Shown: positions 7,782 through 15,878 of the stretch, in pieces | Numbering within the stretch: position 1 is the stretch's first letter | How the letters are laid out: every line of letters begins with the position of its first letter | Source of the DNA: Bradyrhizobium vignae | GTDB taxonomy: Bacteria; Pseudomonadota; Alphaproteobacteria; Rhizobiales; Xanthobacteraceae | Length of the DNA stretch: 53,689 bases | NCBI RefSeq assembly: GCF_004114425.1 | Contig: NZ_RDQF01000054.1 | Span: forward strand, 1 to 53,689 | Direction: 5' to 3' | The notes under the pieces: generated by a model | Database searches by the model: none | Seen by the model: only the letters and a program-made list of their open reading frames with translations | What the model was told of the DNA's origin: nothing | Translations under genes and position numbers: made by a program

Positions 7782-8945
7782 GTGGGGCAAACCGATTTTC
7801 GGTTTGACGGTGCGCCTGGCATTGCCGTGGCCAAGTCGAAGGCTGCGAGCGTCGATGAAGCCGTGGCCGAACTGGCGGCCCAGCTCCCGTCCGACGAGCT
7901 GGCGCTGATCCTGGTGTTCCTCTCCCCCAGCTACGACCCCCATCACTTCATCGCCGAGATCACCCGGCAATTCGACGAGACCCAGGTCTGCGGTTGTACC
8001 ACCGCGGGCGAGCTTGCCCCTGATGGCTGGGACGAGAACAGCGTCGTGGCGCTGGCGTTCAGCCGCGCCGAGTTCTCCGCGGCGGTGCGGCCGATTCTCA
8101 ACCTCGACAGCTTCCGCGTCGAGGACGGCCGTCGGATCGGCGGCGAGCTCCGGCACGAGCTGTTGCGGGCTACCCCGCAGGTCGACCGCGGCAGTCCCTT
8201 CGGCCTGGTCCTGATCGACGGCCTGTGCCGGCGCGAAGAAGCGGTGATGTCCGCGATCTATGCATCGCTGGACGACATTCCGGTCGTCGGCGGATCCGCG
8301 GGCGATGGGATGCGCTTCGAGAAGACGTTTGTGTTCTTCGACCGCAAGGCGCACACCAACGCCGCGCTGCTGATCCTGCTGAACACGTCGCTGCCGTTCC
8401 GCGTCTTCAAGTGCGACAATTTCGAGCCGCAGGCGCAGAAGATGGTCGTGACCGAGGCCGACATCGAAAATCGGACGGTGAGGGAGCTGAACGCAGAGCC
8501 TGCCGCACTGGAATATTCGCGTGTGGTCGGGATCATGGACGCCAAGCTCGATCCGTTCTCCTTTGCGTCGCACCCGGTGCTGGTGCGCGTCGGCGGCTCC
8601 TATTACGCGCGCTCGATCCAGCGCGTCGAACCGGACGGCTCGCTGCATTTCTTCTGCGCTATCGATGAGGGCATGGTGCTGACGGCGGCATCGTCGAAAA
8701 GCTTGGTCGGCTCGACCCGCGAGACGTTTGCCGAAATCCGTGACCAGATCGGAGACGTCTCGCTCTATATCGGCTTCGAGTGCCTGCTCCGCCGGCTCGA
8801 CGCCGAGCAGCACCAGCTCGCCCGCGACATGTCCGAACTGTACCGGCAGAACCGCGTGGTCGGCTTTCACACCTATGGCGAGCAGTTCGGCTCGATGCAT
8901 GTGAACCAGACCTTCACCGGGGTTGCGATCGGAAGGCGCACCGCG
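7782..8945 (+). CDS. nosP: FIST domain sensor protein, NosP-like
   Basis: A 388-residue protein with FIST_N (about 40-230) and FIST_C (about 235-375). Typical stretches are CGCTTAGELAPDGWDE, GLVLIDGLCRREEAV, GGSAGDGMRF and the closing GFHTYGEQFG. It starts at GTG with GAGGGGAG upstream. Its stop (TGA, 8946-8948) overlaps the GTG of the following histidine kinase. In Pseudomonas aeruginosa, NosP (PA1975) is a FIST haem protein that binds nitric oxide and controls the adjacent kinase NahK (PA1976); this gene pair has the same domain make-up and order. Haem binding cannot be shown from the sequence alone, so the symbol is provisional; other FIST proteins may bind amino acids or other ligands. 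Confidence 0.8.
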
Positions 8946-10309
8946 TGACGGAGACGTGGCAGGATCCGCAAACCGTCGAGCAGCTCCAGCGGGAAGCTGC
9001 GAAGCTGAGGAAGATCAATGCCGCGCTGATGTCGCGCGTCGAGCGCTCGATGGACCAGCAGCTCAACGCATTCTCCCTGTTCGAGACGGCCATCGCGCTC
9101 GACCACAAGGTCCGCGACCGGACGCACCAGTTGCGCGAGGCGCTGCATTCGGTCGAGCGCGCCAATGAGGGTCTCTATCGCGCCAAGCAGCAGGCGGAAG
9201 CGGCAAGCTCGCTGAAATCCTCGGTGCTGATCTCGGTCACCCACGACCTGTTGCAGCCGCTCAACGCGGCCCGCCTGACCCTGTCCGCACTGACCGAGAT
9301 GATGGAATCACAGGAGGCGGGCCTGCTCATCGACCAGGCCGACCGTTCGCTGGTGATGCTGGAGGACCTGCTGCGGTCGCTGCTGGAGATCGCGAAGCTC
9401 GACGCCGGGGCGCTCAAGCCTGAGGTGCGCGCGATCGCGCTGGCGCCCTTGTTCGAGCAGCTCCGCAACGAGTTCGAACCGATCGCCGCGCGGCAAGGCC
9501 TGTCCTTGCGCATCCGCAGCTCACAGCTCGCGGTGAAGTCGGATGCGATGATGCTGCGGCGGATCCTGCAGAACCTGCTTGCCAATGCCATTCGCTATAC
9601 CCGCAGCGGCGGCGTCGTCATGGGATGCCGGCCGCGGGGCGACCAGATCTGCGTCCAGGTCTCCGACACCGGACCTGGAATTGCGCAGGCGCAGCAGGAC
9701 GCGATCTTCCGCGAATTCCAGCGCGGCGAGGCAAATGCGACCGACCAAGCCGGCTTCGGGCTCGGCCTCTCCATCGTCCGCCGCTTCGCGACCGTGCTCG
9801 GGCACGAGGTGCGGCTGTCGTCGCAACTCGGCAGGGGATCGACCTTCACCCTGCAGCTGGAGCCCGCCGACCTCGCCGAGGTCGGCGACGAGGTGCAGGA
9901 GGTCAAGCTCGCCGAGCGGCACTACAATTATAGCGGGCTCGAAGGCGCCAAGATCCTGCTGATCGAGAACGATCCGAACGGCTCGGAAGCGATGGCCGCG
10001 CTGCTGGAGGGGTGGGGCTGCGACGTCGCGACCACGCGATCGGCCGCGGACGCGCTCGTGCGCCTCGGCGAGCTCGGCGGCGCCCCCGATGCCGTGATCG
10101 CCGATCTCCATCTCGATCACGGCGAGAGCGGCCTGTCCGCCATTGCAGACGTCCGGGAGCATTTGAAGCTCGACACGCCCGCCATGATCATCACGGCCGA
10201 CTATTCCGAAACGGCGGCGAAGGAAGCGAGCCTCCACGGTCTCGAAGTGCTGAAGAAGCCGATCAAGCCTGCCGAGATGCGGGCGCTGCTGTCGTTCCTG
10301 CTGAGCTAG
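8945..10309 (+). CDS. Hybrid histidine kinase, NahK/ErcS'-like
   Basis: The 454-residue protein is soluble. Residues 10-90 form a coiled coil. The H-box THDLLQPLNAAR carries the phospho-acceptor H100. The HATPase domain shows the N-box LQNLLANAIRYT (about 209-220), DTGPGIA (241-247) and GFGLGLSIV (270-278). A C-terminal receiver (about 335-454) has ENDPN for metal binding, phospho-acceptor D387 in VIADLHLD, and the conserved Lys in LKKP. The GTG at 8945 overlaps the FIST stop and has GGAAGG eight nt upstream. There is no transmembrane or PAS domain, so input probably comes from the FIST protein. It is the kinase most likely to serve the two response regulators that follow on the other strand. 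Confidence 0.92.
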   Translation: MTETWQDPQTVEQLQREAAKLRKINAALMSRVERSMDQQLNAFSLFETAIALDHKVRDRTHQLREALHSVERANEGLYRAKQQAEAASSLKSSVLISVTHDLLQPLNAARLTLSALTEMMESQEAGLLIDQADRSLVMLEDLLRSLLEIAKLDAGALKPEVRAIALAPLFEQLRNEFEPIAARQGLSLRIRSSQLAVKSDAMMLRRILQNLLANAIRYTRSGGVVMGCRPRGDQICVQVSDTGPGIAQAQQDAIFREFQRGEANATDQAGFGLGLSIVRRFATVLGHEVRLSSQLGRGSTFTLQLEPADLAEVGDEVQEVKLAERHYNYSGLEGAKILLIENDPNGSEAMAALLEGWGCDVATTRSAADALVRLGELGGAPDAVIADLHLDHGESGLSAIADVREHLKLDTPAMIITADYSETAAKEASLHGLEVLKKPIKPAEMRALLSFLLS

Positions 10310-10334
10310 CCCGCGGGCTCACATCAAATATCGC

Positions 10335-10355
10335 AAAACAACCCCATGCACAGTA
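10335..10355. repeat. 21-nt dispersed repeat, copy 1
   Basis: This stretch (beginning AAAACAACCCC and ending GCACAGTA) is identical to 46302-46322. Both copies lie just after the end of a plus-strand signalling gene (hybrid kinase here, cyclase there). It is probably a fragment of a dispersed Bradyrhizobium repeat; no function is evident. Confidence 0.6.
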
Positions 10356-10450
10356 CCGGTAATATCTTACATTTCATCAAGCCAATGATTTGAACTTAAA
10401 ATCATCGCTCGCGTGCGCTCAACCTGCGAGCCAGAGACGAGATAACCGCG

Positions 10451-11146
10451 TCACTGCTGATCCGGCTGTGCCCGCTCGCGCCTGGTCGTGGCACCCTCGG
10501 CTGCCAGCGTCACGAAATCGATCCGGGACATTTCCACGATGGCCTTGGTGCGGCTCAGCACGTTCAGCTTGCGCAGGATGTCGGAGACGTGGACCTTCAC
10601 GGTGGTCTCGGAAATCTTCAGCTCATAGGCGATCTGCTTGTTCTGCAGGCCGCGCTTGAGCATTTCGAGCACGCGCAATTGCTGCGGCGTCAGTTCGTGC
10701 AGGCGCTTCAGCAAATCCTGCGCGGGGCCGGACGGGCGTTGCGGGCGGACAAATCCGCGATAGGCGGCGGGAACACAGACCGAGCCGCGCAGTACCTCGC
10801 AGATCGACTCCGCCAGATCCTGCTTGGACGATGATTTGAGGATGTAGCCGGACACGCCGAGCGACAAGGCACCGGACATGATCTGCGGATCCTGATGCCC
10901 GGATACGATGACGACGGGAATTTTGGGAAATGCCTTGCGGATGCGGATGATGCCCGAAAGACCTGTGGTGCCCGGCATCGACAGGTCGAGCAGGATGAGG
11001 TCGAGCTCGGTGGTCGCCGCGACCTGCTCGAGCGCACCGTCGATCGACGTCGCCTGCAGGATCTCGGCCGCCGGCGCCACCATCTGGAGCGCGCCCTCGA
11101 GGGCCTCGCGAAACAGCGGATGGTCTTCGACAATCAGAAATCGCAT
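10451..11146 (-). CDS. LuxR-family response regulator, AgmR/ErbR-like (1)
   Basis: A 231-residue two-domain regulator. The receiver starts FLIVEDHPLFREAL, with acidic pair E7-D8, phospho-acceptor D54 in LILLDLSMPG, and the Lys in GYILKSSS. The LuxR/NarL-type helix-turn-helix runs from LTPQQLRVLEMLKRG through ISETTVKVHVSDILRKLNV. The start MRFLIVED at 11146 fits the domain; the reading to 11188 adds 14 residues without homology. It lies convergent to the hybrid kinase and in tandem with a second, very similar regulator. AgmR/ErbR proteins of this type activate PQQ alcohol dehydrogenase genes in pseudomonads, which suits the dehydrogenase gene downstream on the map. Confidence 0.9.
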   Translation of the reverse strand: MRFLIVEDHPLFREALEGALQMVAPAAEILQATSIDGALEQVAATTELDLILLDLSMPGTTGLSGIIRIRKAFPKIPVVIVSGHQDPQIMSGALSLGVSGYILKSSSKQDLAESICEVLRGSVCVPAAYRGFVRPQRPSGPAQDLLKRLHELTPQQLRVLEMLKRGLQNKQIAYELKISETTVKVHVSDILRKLNVLSRTKAIVEMSRIDFVTLAAEGATTRRERAQPDQQ

Positions 11147-11267
11147 CACGTATGAACCATTCCCAAATCGTTGCCGGGTTCGAAGCAAGAACGAGAACGA
11201 GAATGTGCCAGCCGAGTCCGGCCGGCTTGATCCAGGTTAAGCCCGACGTCAAGCACGACATCGCGCG

Positions 11268-11960
11268 TCATTGCGGCCGCCCGCGGTCGGCCCGCGCATA
11301 GGGCCGGCCCTTTGGATCCGGCAGGTCCACCTTGCCGACCTCGATGATCGCCTTGTTGCGGCTGAACAGGCCGAGCTTGCGCAGAATCTCGGTGATGTGC
11401 GCCTTCACCGTGGATTCGGCGAGCTGAAGCTCCTGGGCGATCTGCCGGTTCGGATAGCCGCGCCGCAGCAGATCGAGCACGCGAAGCTGCTGCGGCGTGA
11501 GCTCGCGCAGCTTGACCTCGAGCGCCTTGCTGGCCTCGGCCCGCCGCCGCTGCGGCGCCGCCACGAAATCCTTCGGCACCGACACCGATCCCTTCAACAC
11601 GCCCTCGATCGATTGCGCCAGCTCACGCTTCGACATCGACTTCGGCAGATAGCCGGCAGCCCCCAGCTCCAGCGCCTCGCGGACGACGCGCTGGTCCTCG
11701 TCGCTCGACACGATGGCGACAGGCAGGCGCGGATAAGCTTCGCGCAAACGCAGAAAGCCGGAGAAGCCCGTCGCATCCGGCAGCAGGAGGTCGAGCAGCG
11801 CGAGGTCGATGCCCTCGCCCTGCTCTGCCATCAGGACACGAAGGGCATCCTCGATCGACATCGCCTCGAAGATCCGCGCCTCCGGCAGGGCCAGCCGCAC
11901 CGCATTGCCGAGCGCCTCGCGAAACAGCGGATGATCGTCGATGATCAGGAAGCTGGTCAT
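11268..11960 (-). CDS. LuxR-family response regulator, AgmR/ErbR-like (2)
   Basis: This 230-residue protein is a close relative of the preceding regulator. It has FLIIDDHPLFREAL, phospho-acceptor D57 in LALLDLLLPD, Lys in GYLPKSMS, and a C-terminal helix-turn-helix LTPQQLRVLDLLRRG to AESTVKAHITEILRKLGL. Start 11960 (MTSFLII) places the receiver at the N-terminus; the longer frame to 12107 adds 49 unrelated residues. The two regulators share the same layout and a matching LTPQQLRVL motif, which points to tandem duplication and division of labour, for instance different promoters or an activator/competitor pair. About 150 nt separate it from the substrate-binding/cytochrome gene upstream on the same strand. 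Confidence 0.9.
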   Translation of the reverse strand: MTSFLIIDDHPLFREALGNAVRLALPEARIFEAMSIEDALRVLMAEQGEGIDLALLDLLLPDATGFSGFLRLREAYPRLPVAIVSSDEDQRVVREALELGAAGYLPKSMSKRELAQSIEGVLKGSVSVPKDFVAAPQRRRAEASKALEVKLRELTPQQLRVLDLLRRGYPNRQIAQELQLAESTVKAHITEILRKLGLFSRNKAIIEVGKVDLPDPKGRPYARADRGRPQ

Positions 11961-12113
11961 GGCGCCTTCACAGGACTGCACCGCCGAATAGTCCACCGTA
12001 CAGGCATCCACCACGACAGCGGAAGAGGCAGAACCATGCGGACCCCGTCCGGCGCCGGGATGGTGCCGGACGGACGCTACCACATCCTCCCGATCGGGTT
12101 CGGTCAAGGTCGT

Positions 12114-13289
12114 TCAGTCATTCGATTCGGACTGGACCGTCAGCAGGAAGGAAAAGATGCTGTCGAACTGGTCGTCGGTGAAGACCTCCTTCCAGGACGG
12201 CATGCCCTTGGTCGGCCGTCCCTCGTGCACGGTCGTCCAGAACTTCTCGCGCATGTCATCGCCGTAGCGGTGACGCAGCAGCCGCAGATCGATCTTACGC
12301 TCGCTCTGGACCGCATCGGGACCGTGGCAATGGGCACAGGTTCCGTTGAAGATCTCCTTGCCCGCACCGACGGCATCGTCGTGTGGCGCGGCTGCATCGC
12401 CCTTGGTTTCGGTCGCCACCACATTGGCGACCTGCGCAACGTCGGCTCCGGTTCCCGTCCCCGTCGTGACTGCCGCCGGCGCCCCGCCGAAGCGAACCGG
12501 CGCGCCGGACGGCAGGCCATATTTCACCGCGAGCTCACCGATCGTCTTCTGAAGCTGCGGCAAGACGGCATCGATGCGATCGCGCAGCTCGGCCGAGGTC
12601 TTCGCAAAGCCGATGGCGGCGTCCCACGACAGACCTTCACCTTCGGTGAGCTCGATCTGATAGCGGCCGTTGTAGGTGGTCTTGTTCAGCCAGCCGGCGA
12701 CCGGCGCCCAGATGAAGGCGACGTCGGCCCTGCCCTGGTCGAGCGCCTGCATGCCTTCCTCGGGCGACAGCACCGTCACCTTCTGGATGTCGTCACGGCT
12801 CGCCAGCAGGTTTTGCGGCGTGCTGGCGAACTGCACGGCGACGCGCTTGCCCCTGAGGCCGTCGATGCCGCCGAGCACCTGCCCCTTGGCGGCGACGAGG
12901 GCATAGCCCTCCTTGGCGAAGCTGTTGGAGAAGATCACGGCCGGTCCCATGAAATCCTCCGAGCGCGGCAGCCCGATCATGGCGTCACATTGCTTGCCGA
13001 GCAGCGTGACGCGCACGGTGCGCTTGCCGAAATAGGATTTGTACCAGTCATAGGCGATCGGCCGGCCGAGCGCCTGCGCCAGGGCCTGTCCGATCTCGAC
13101 ATAGAACCCCGGCTGCGACGGACTATCGCTCGAGAATGGAAGGTTGGTCGGATCGGCGCAGAGGCGTAGCGGCTGCGCCTCGTCGGCATGCAGCGGCAAG
13201 GCCGGAGCGACCAGCGCGGCGGCACATGCGAGCAGGCCTGCGATGGCGCGATATCGGCTCGCACCGATGGCAGAATGATTCGGACGCAT
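12114..13289 (-). CDS. XoxJ-like substrate-binding protein fused to cytochrome c
   Basis: The 391-residue precursor has a signal peptide (residues 1-35, ending LPLHA). A periplasmic solute-binding fold of the quinoprotein-dehydrogenase-associated type follows at about 36-262, starting LRLCADPTNLPFSS. After a low-complexity Thr/Gly/Ala linker (about 265-305) comes a class I cytochrome c domain. It has haem motif CAHCH at 318-322 and the probable axial Met363 in KGMPSW. In methylotrophs these two functions are separate proteins (XoxJ/MxaJ and XoxG/MxaG) encoded next to the dehydrogenase. The chosen ATG has GGGAG six nt upstream. The gene follows the dehydrogenase, but a strong hairpin terminator lies between them. 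Confidence 0.88.
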   Translation of the reverse strand: MRPNHSAIGASRYRAIAGLLACAAALVAPALPLHADEAQPLRLCADPTNLPFSSDSPSQPGFYVEIGQALAQALGRPIAYDWYKSYFGKRTVRVTLLGKQCDAMIGLPRSEDFMGPAVIFSNSFAKEGYALVAAKGQVLGGIDGLRGKRVAVQFASTPQNLLASRDDIQKVTVLSPEEGMQALDQGRADVAFIWAPVAGWLNKTTYNGRYQIELTEGEGLSWDAAIGFAKTSAELRDRIDAVLPQLQKTIGELAVKYGLPSGAPVRFGGAPAAVTTGTGTGADVAQVANVVATETKGDAAAPHDDAVGAGKEIFNGTCAHCHGPDAVQSERKIDLRLLRHRYGDDMREKFWTTVHEGRPTKGMPSWKEVFTDDQFDSIFSFLLTVQSESND

Positions 13290-13292
13290 CCT

Positions 13293-13328
13293 CGTCTCCC
13301 TTTGCGTTTCCCTTGGCGTTTCCCTTGG
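13293..13328 (-). repeat. Three tandem 12-nt repeats spanning the ribosome binding site
   Basis: On the minus strand the unit CCAAGGGAAACG occurs twice (13328-13305) and a third, diverged unit (CAAAGGGAGACG, 13304-13293) ends just before the start codon region at 13289. Each unit holds an AAGGGA core like a Shine-Dalgarno sequence. The functional site is the last unit; the others could be standby ribosome sites or slippage products. Confidence 0.75.
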
Positions 13329-13389
13329 CGGAGCTCGTTGGGCCAGGCGCGGCGGCACCAGGCCTCGTCGATGCCGCAGCTCATGTCTT

Positions 13390-13433
13390 AAAAAAACGCG
13401 CGCGTATCCCGTCACCTCGGGGATACGCGCGCG
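13390..13433 (-). terminator. Strong rho-independent terminator after the PQQ dehydrogenase gene
   Basis: A perfect 14-bp stem (13397-13410 with 13420-13433), rich in CG steps and enclosing a 9-nt loop, is followed on the minus strand by seven T (13396-13390). It begins 6 nt after the dehydrogenase stop. It should end most transcripts before the substrate-binding/cytochrome gene and so set a high ratio of enzyme to partner. Confidence 0.9.
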
Positions 13434-13438
13434 AGTGG

Positions 13439-15154
13439 TCACTGGACGGAGAACACGAAGAGCGAACCGCCCTCGGGGGCTGCGGCCGTCATCTTCTTAC
13501 CTACCTCGCCCAGGAACGCAGGCAGCGCAGCCGTGCGGCCGACGACGATGGCGACATATTGCTTGCCGTCGACCTGGTAGGTCACCGGGCCGGCGCCGAT
13601 GCCGGAGCCGAGATTTTTGCTCCACAGCACCTTGCCGGATCTCGCATCGATGGCGCGGAAGTCGCCATGGATGTTGCCGGCAAACACGAGACCACCGCCA
13701 GTGGTCAGCGTTCCGCCGTTGAACGGCAGGTCTTCCTTGATCGACCAGACCTTCTTCTGCGCGACCGGATCCCAGGCCACGAGCTCGCCGAGGAAGCCGC
13801 CGGGGCCTTCCTTGGTCGGGAATTCGGCGCCGAGATAGAACACGCCACGCTTGTAGGCGACATCACTGACCGACCAGTCCATGCAGACATTGTTGGACGG
13901 GATGTAGACGAGGCCGGTCTGCGGATTGAACGACATCGGCTGCCAGTTCTTGCCGCCGATCAGGTTCGGGCAGATGTCCTTGGCGGGATGATTCGGCCCG
14001 GGACGCTTGTCGGGATCCTCGACCGCGCGCATCGTGGCGACGTCCCACTTCTTGGCCCAGTTCGAGAACACGTATTTCTCCGCCGACAACACCTTGCCGG
14101 TCTCGCGATTGGCGACGAAGAAATAGCCGTTGCGATCCGCCTTCATGAGCGCCGGAACGGTGCTGCCGCCGATCTTCAGATCCGCGAGCACGGCTTCGTT
14201 GACGCCGTCATAGTCCCAGGCGTCGGCCGGCGTGGTCTGGATGTGCCACTTGATCTTGCCGGTGTTGGGATCGAGCGCCAGCGTCGAGGCGGTGTAGAGG
14301 TTGGTCAGCTTGCCGAAATTTCCGTCGCCGGTCGAACGCACCGCCGTGTTCCACGGGCCGGGATTGCTGGTGCCCCAATAGACCGTGTCGCTCTTCGGAT
14401 CGTAGGAGCCGACTAGCCAGGCCGCGCCGCCGCCATGCTGGGCGGAATCGCCCTTCCAGGTGTCGCCACCGGGCTCGTCCGGGGACGGAACGGTGTAGGT
14501 CTGCCACACCTGCTTGCCGGTGTTGATGTCGAAGGCCTGGAGCGCACCGCGCACGCCGTATTCGCCGCCACCGAAACCGGTGATGACCTTGTCGCGCACG
14601 ACGAGCGGCGGCGAGGTGATGACCGAACCCTGCTTGTAGTCGACCACCTTCGCCGTCCACAGCGCCTTGCCGGTCGCGGCATCGAGCGCCGTCAGCTTGC
14701 CGTCGAGGCGGCCGACGAAGATCTTGCCGTCGGCATAGGAGACGCCGCGATTGTTCACGTCGCAGCAGGCGTATTGCAGCACGTCCTCGGGAATGTCGGG
14801 CTCCCAGGTCCATTTGCGCGCGCCGGTGGCGGCATCGAGCGCATAGACGTATTTCGGCCCCCACGAGCTCGAAACGTAGAGCGTGTTGCCGATGACGATC
14901 GGCGAGGATTCGTTCGAACGCAGCGACGCCAGCGAGAAGGAATAAGCCAGCGTCAGCTTGCCGGCGTTTTCGGTGTTGATCTGCTTCAGCGGGCTGAAGC
15001 GCGTGTTGCCATAGTCGTGGCCGGCGACAGCCCACTGATTCGAATCGGATTGCGCCTTGAGCAGGGAGTCGTTGGCGCGAACGCCCGGTGTAACGGCGGC
15101 AAGCATCGCAATCATGGAGATGCCAGCCAAGAAGCCCTTCGTTCCAAAGGTCAT
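13439..15154 (-). CDS. PQQ-dependent alcohol dehydrogenase, lanthanide type (XoxF/ExaF-like)
   Basis: The 571-residue periplasmic quinoprotein has a signal peptide ending near VRA (26) and an eight-bladed propeller. PQQ/metal-site residues are visible: the vicinal disulfide C130-C131, metal ligand E198 in GGGEYGVRG, N264 in SNPGPWN, and catalytic D314 in WDYD. The second Asp, D316 (codon 14207-14209), is the residue that in XoxF, ExaF and PedH coordinates a lanthanide and that is Ala or Ser in calcium enzymes. It would oxidise methanol, ethanol or similar alcohols and pass electrons to a cytochrome c, probably the fusion protein downstream. The start has GGAGGGA upstream. Its closer subfamily cannot be fixed by eye, so no gene symbol is given. 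Confidence 0.92.
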   Translation of the reverse strand: MTFGTKGFLAGISMIAMLAAVTPGVRANDSLLKAQSDSNQWAVAGHDYGNTRFSPLKQINTENAGKLTLAYSFSLASLRSNESSPIVIGNTLYVSSSWGPKYVYALDAATGARKWTWEPDIPEDVLQYACCDVNNRGVSYADGKIFVGRLDGKLTALDAATGKALWTAKVVDYKQGSVITSPPLVVRDKVITGFGGGEYGVRGALQAFDINTGKQVWQTYTVPSPDEPGGDTWKGDSAQHGGGAAWLVGSYDPKSDTVYWGTSNPGPWNTAVRSTGDGNFGKLTNLYTASTLALDPNTGKIKWHIQTTPADAWDYDGVNEAVLADLKIGGSTVPALMKADRNGYFFVANRETGKVLSAEKYVFSNWAKKWDVATMRAVEDPDKRPGPNHPAKDICPNLIGGKNWQPMSFNPQTGLVYIPSNNVCMDWSVSDVAYKRGVFYLGAEFPTKEGPGGFLGELVAWDPVAQKKVWSIKEDLPFNGGTLTTGGGLVFAGNIHGDFRAIDARSGKVLWSKNLGSGIGAGPVTYQVDGKQYVAIVVGRTAALPAFLGEVGKKMTAAAPEGGSLFVFSVQ

Positions 15155-15428
15155 GTATTCCCTCCGCGATGTTGTTGTGCACGCCTCGTTGGGCGCCTGA
15201 GCGCGTTGCGCTCGTGACGCGCAGTTTGCCCGCGAGCCATGGTTCGAAATTACAGCATCGCCTTTTCGCGCTTAGTATAGGCGGAAGGTAGTAGTGCAGA
15301 TCATTGCCGGCTCTCGCCGCTCATCTCGTTGTCCCGGCTTGCGTCTTGCCCGTATTTTGCAGCCCGAAATGCGTCATCGGATTTGGGCAACATCGCGCCC
15401 GCAATCCGATTGTCCTTGCGTGCATCGG

Positions 15429-15878
15429 TCAAGATGATGGCGCTACCACGCCTGCAAAGCTTTGGAAGAAGTTCGCGGCAAGTTTTCGCGACGTCGATTC
15501 GATCAGTCGCGAGCCGAGCTGTGCGAGCTTGCCGCCGATCTGCGCGTCGGCTTCGTAATGCAGGATGGTGAGGTCAGGCGATTCTTCTTCCAGCCTGACC
15601 TTCGCGCCGCCCTTGGCAAAGCCCGCGACGCCGCCGGCGCCTTCGCCGATGATGCGGTAGCCGTTGGGCGCATCGATGTCGGTCAGCGTCACCTTGCCGC
15701 TGAACGTTGCCTTCACTGGACCGACCTTCAGCACAACGGTCGCTGTCATCTGCGTCGACGATGTCATCTCGAGCGATTGGCAGCCGGGAATGCAGCGCCT
15801 GAGAATATCGGGATCGTTGAGCGCAGCCCACACCGTGGCCTTCGACGCCGGGATCCGCTGACTGTCATTCATCTGCAT
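15429..15878 (-). CDS. coxG: CoxG family protein (SRPBCC fold)
   Basis: The 149-residue protein shows the CoxG pattern: IPASKATVWAALNDPDILRRCIPGC near the N-terminus, VGPVKATFSGKVTL in the middle, and YEADAQIGGKLAQLGSRLI towards the end. CoxG proteins have a START/Bet v1-like cavity and are linked to membrane anchoring or maturation of CO-dehydrogenase-type enzymes. The ATG at 15878 (MQMNDSQ) follows GGTGGAAG; a GTG three codons upstream is also possible. It is divergent from coxSLM across 566 nt and lies 274 nt beyond the start of the PQQ dehydrogenase gene. The association with coxSLM supports the call. Confidence 0.85.
   Translation of the reverse strand: MQMNDSQRIPASKATVWAALNDPDILRRCIPGCQSLEMTSSTQMTATVVLKVGPVKATFSGKVTLTDIDAPNGYRIIGEGAGGVAGFAKGGAKVRLEEESPDLTILHYEADAQIGGKLAQLGSRLIESTSRKLAANFFQSFAGVVAPSS

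Noticed and set aside
7734..8900. 388-codon frame opposite the FIST gene
   Set aside because: It is the same length as the FIST gene by coincidence, but has no ribosome site and no domain; the FIST frame matches its family throughout.
11271..13169. 632-codon frame spanning the second regulator and the fusion gene in antisense
   Set aside because: It crosses two well-supported genes and their gap and shows only Arg/Gln/Leu/Asp-rich sequence.
13397..13433. CG-repeat inverted sequence as a CRISPR-like or phage element
   Set aside because: It is a single hairpin with a T-run right after a stop codon, best explained as a terminator.
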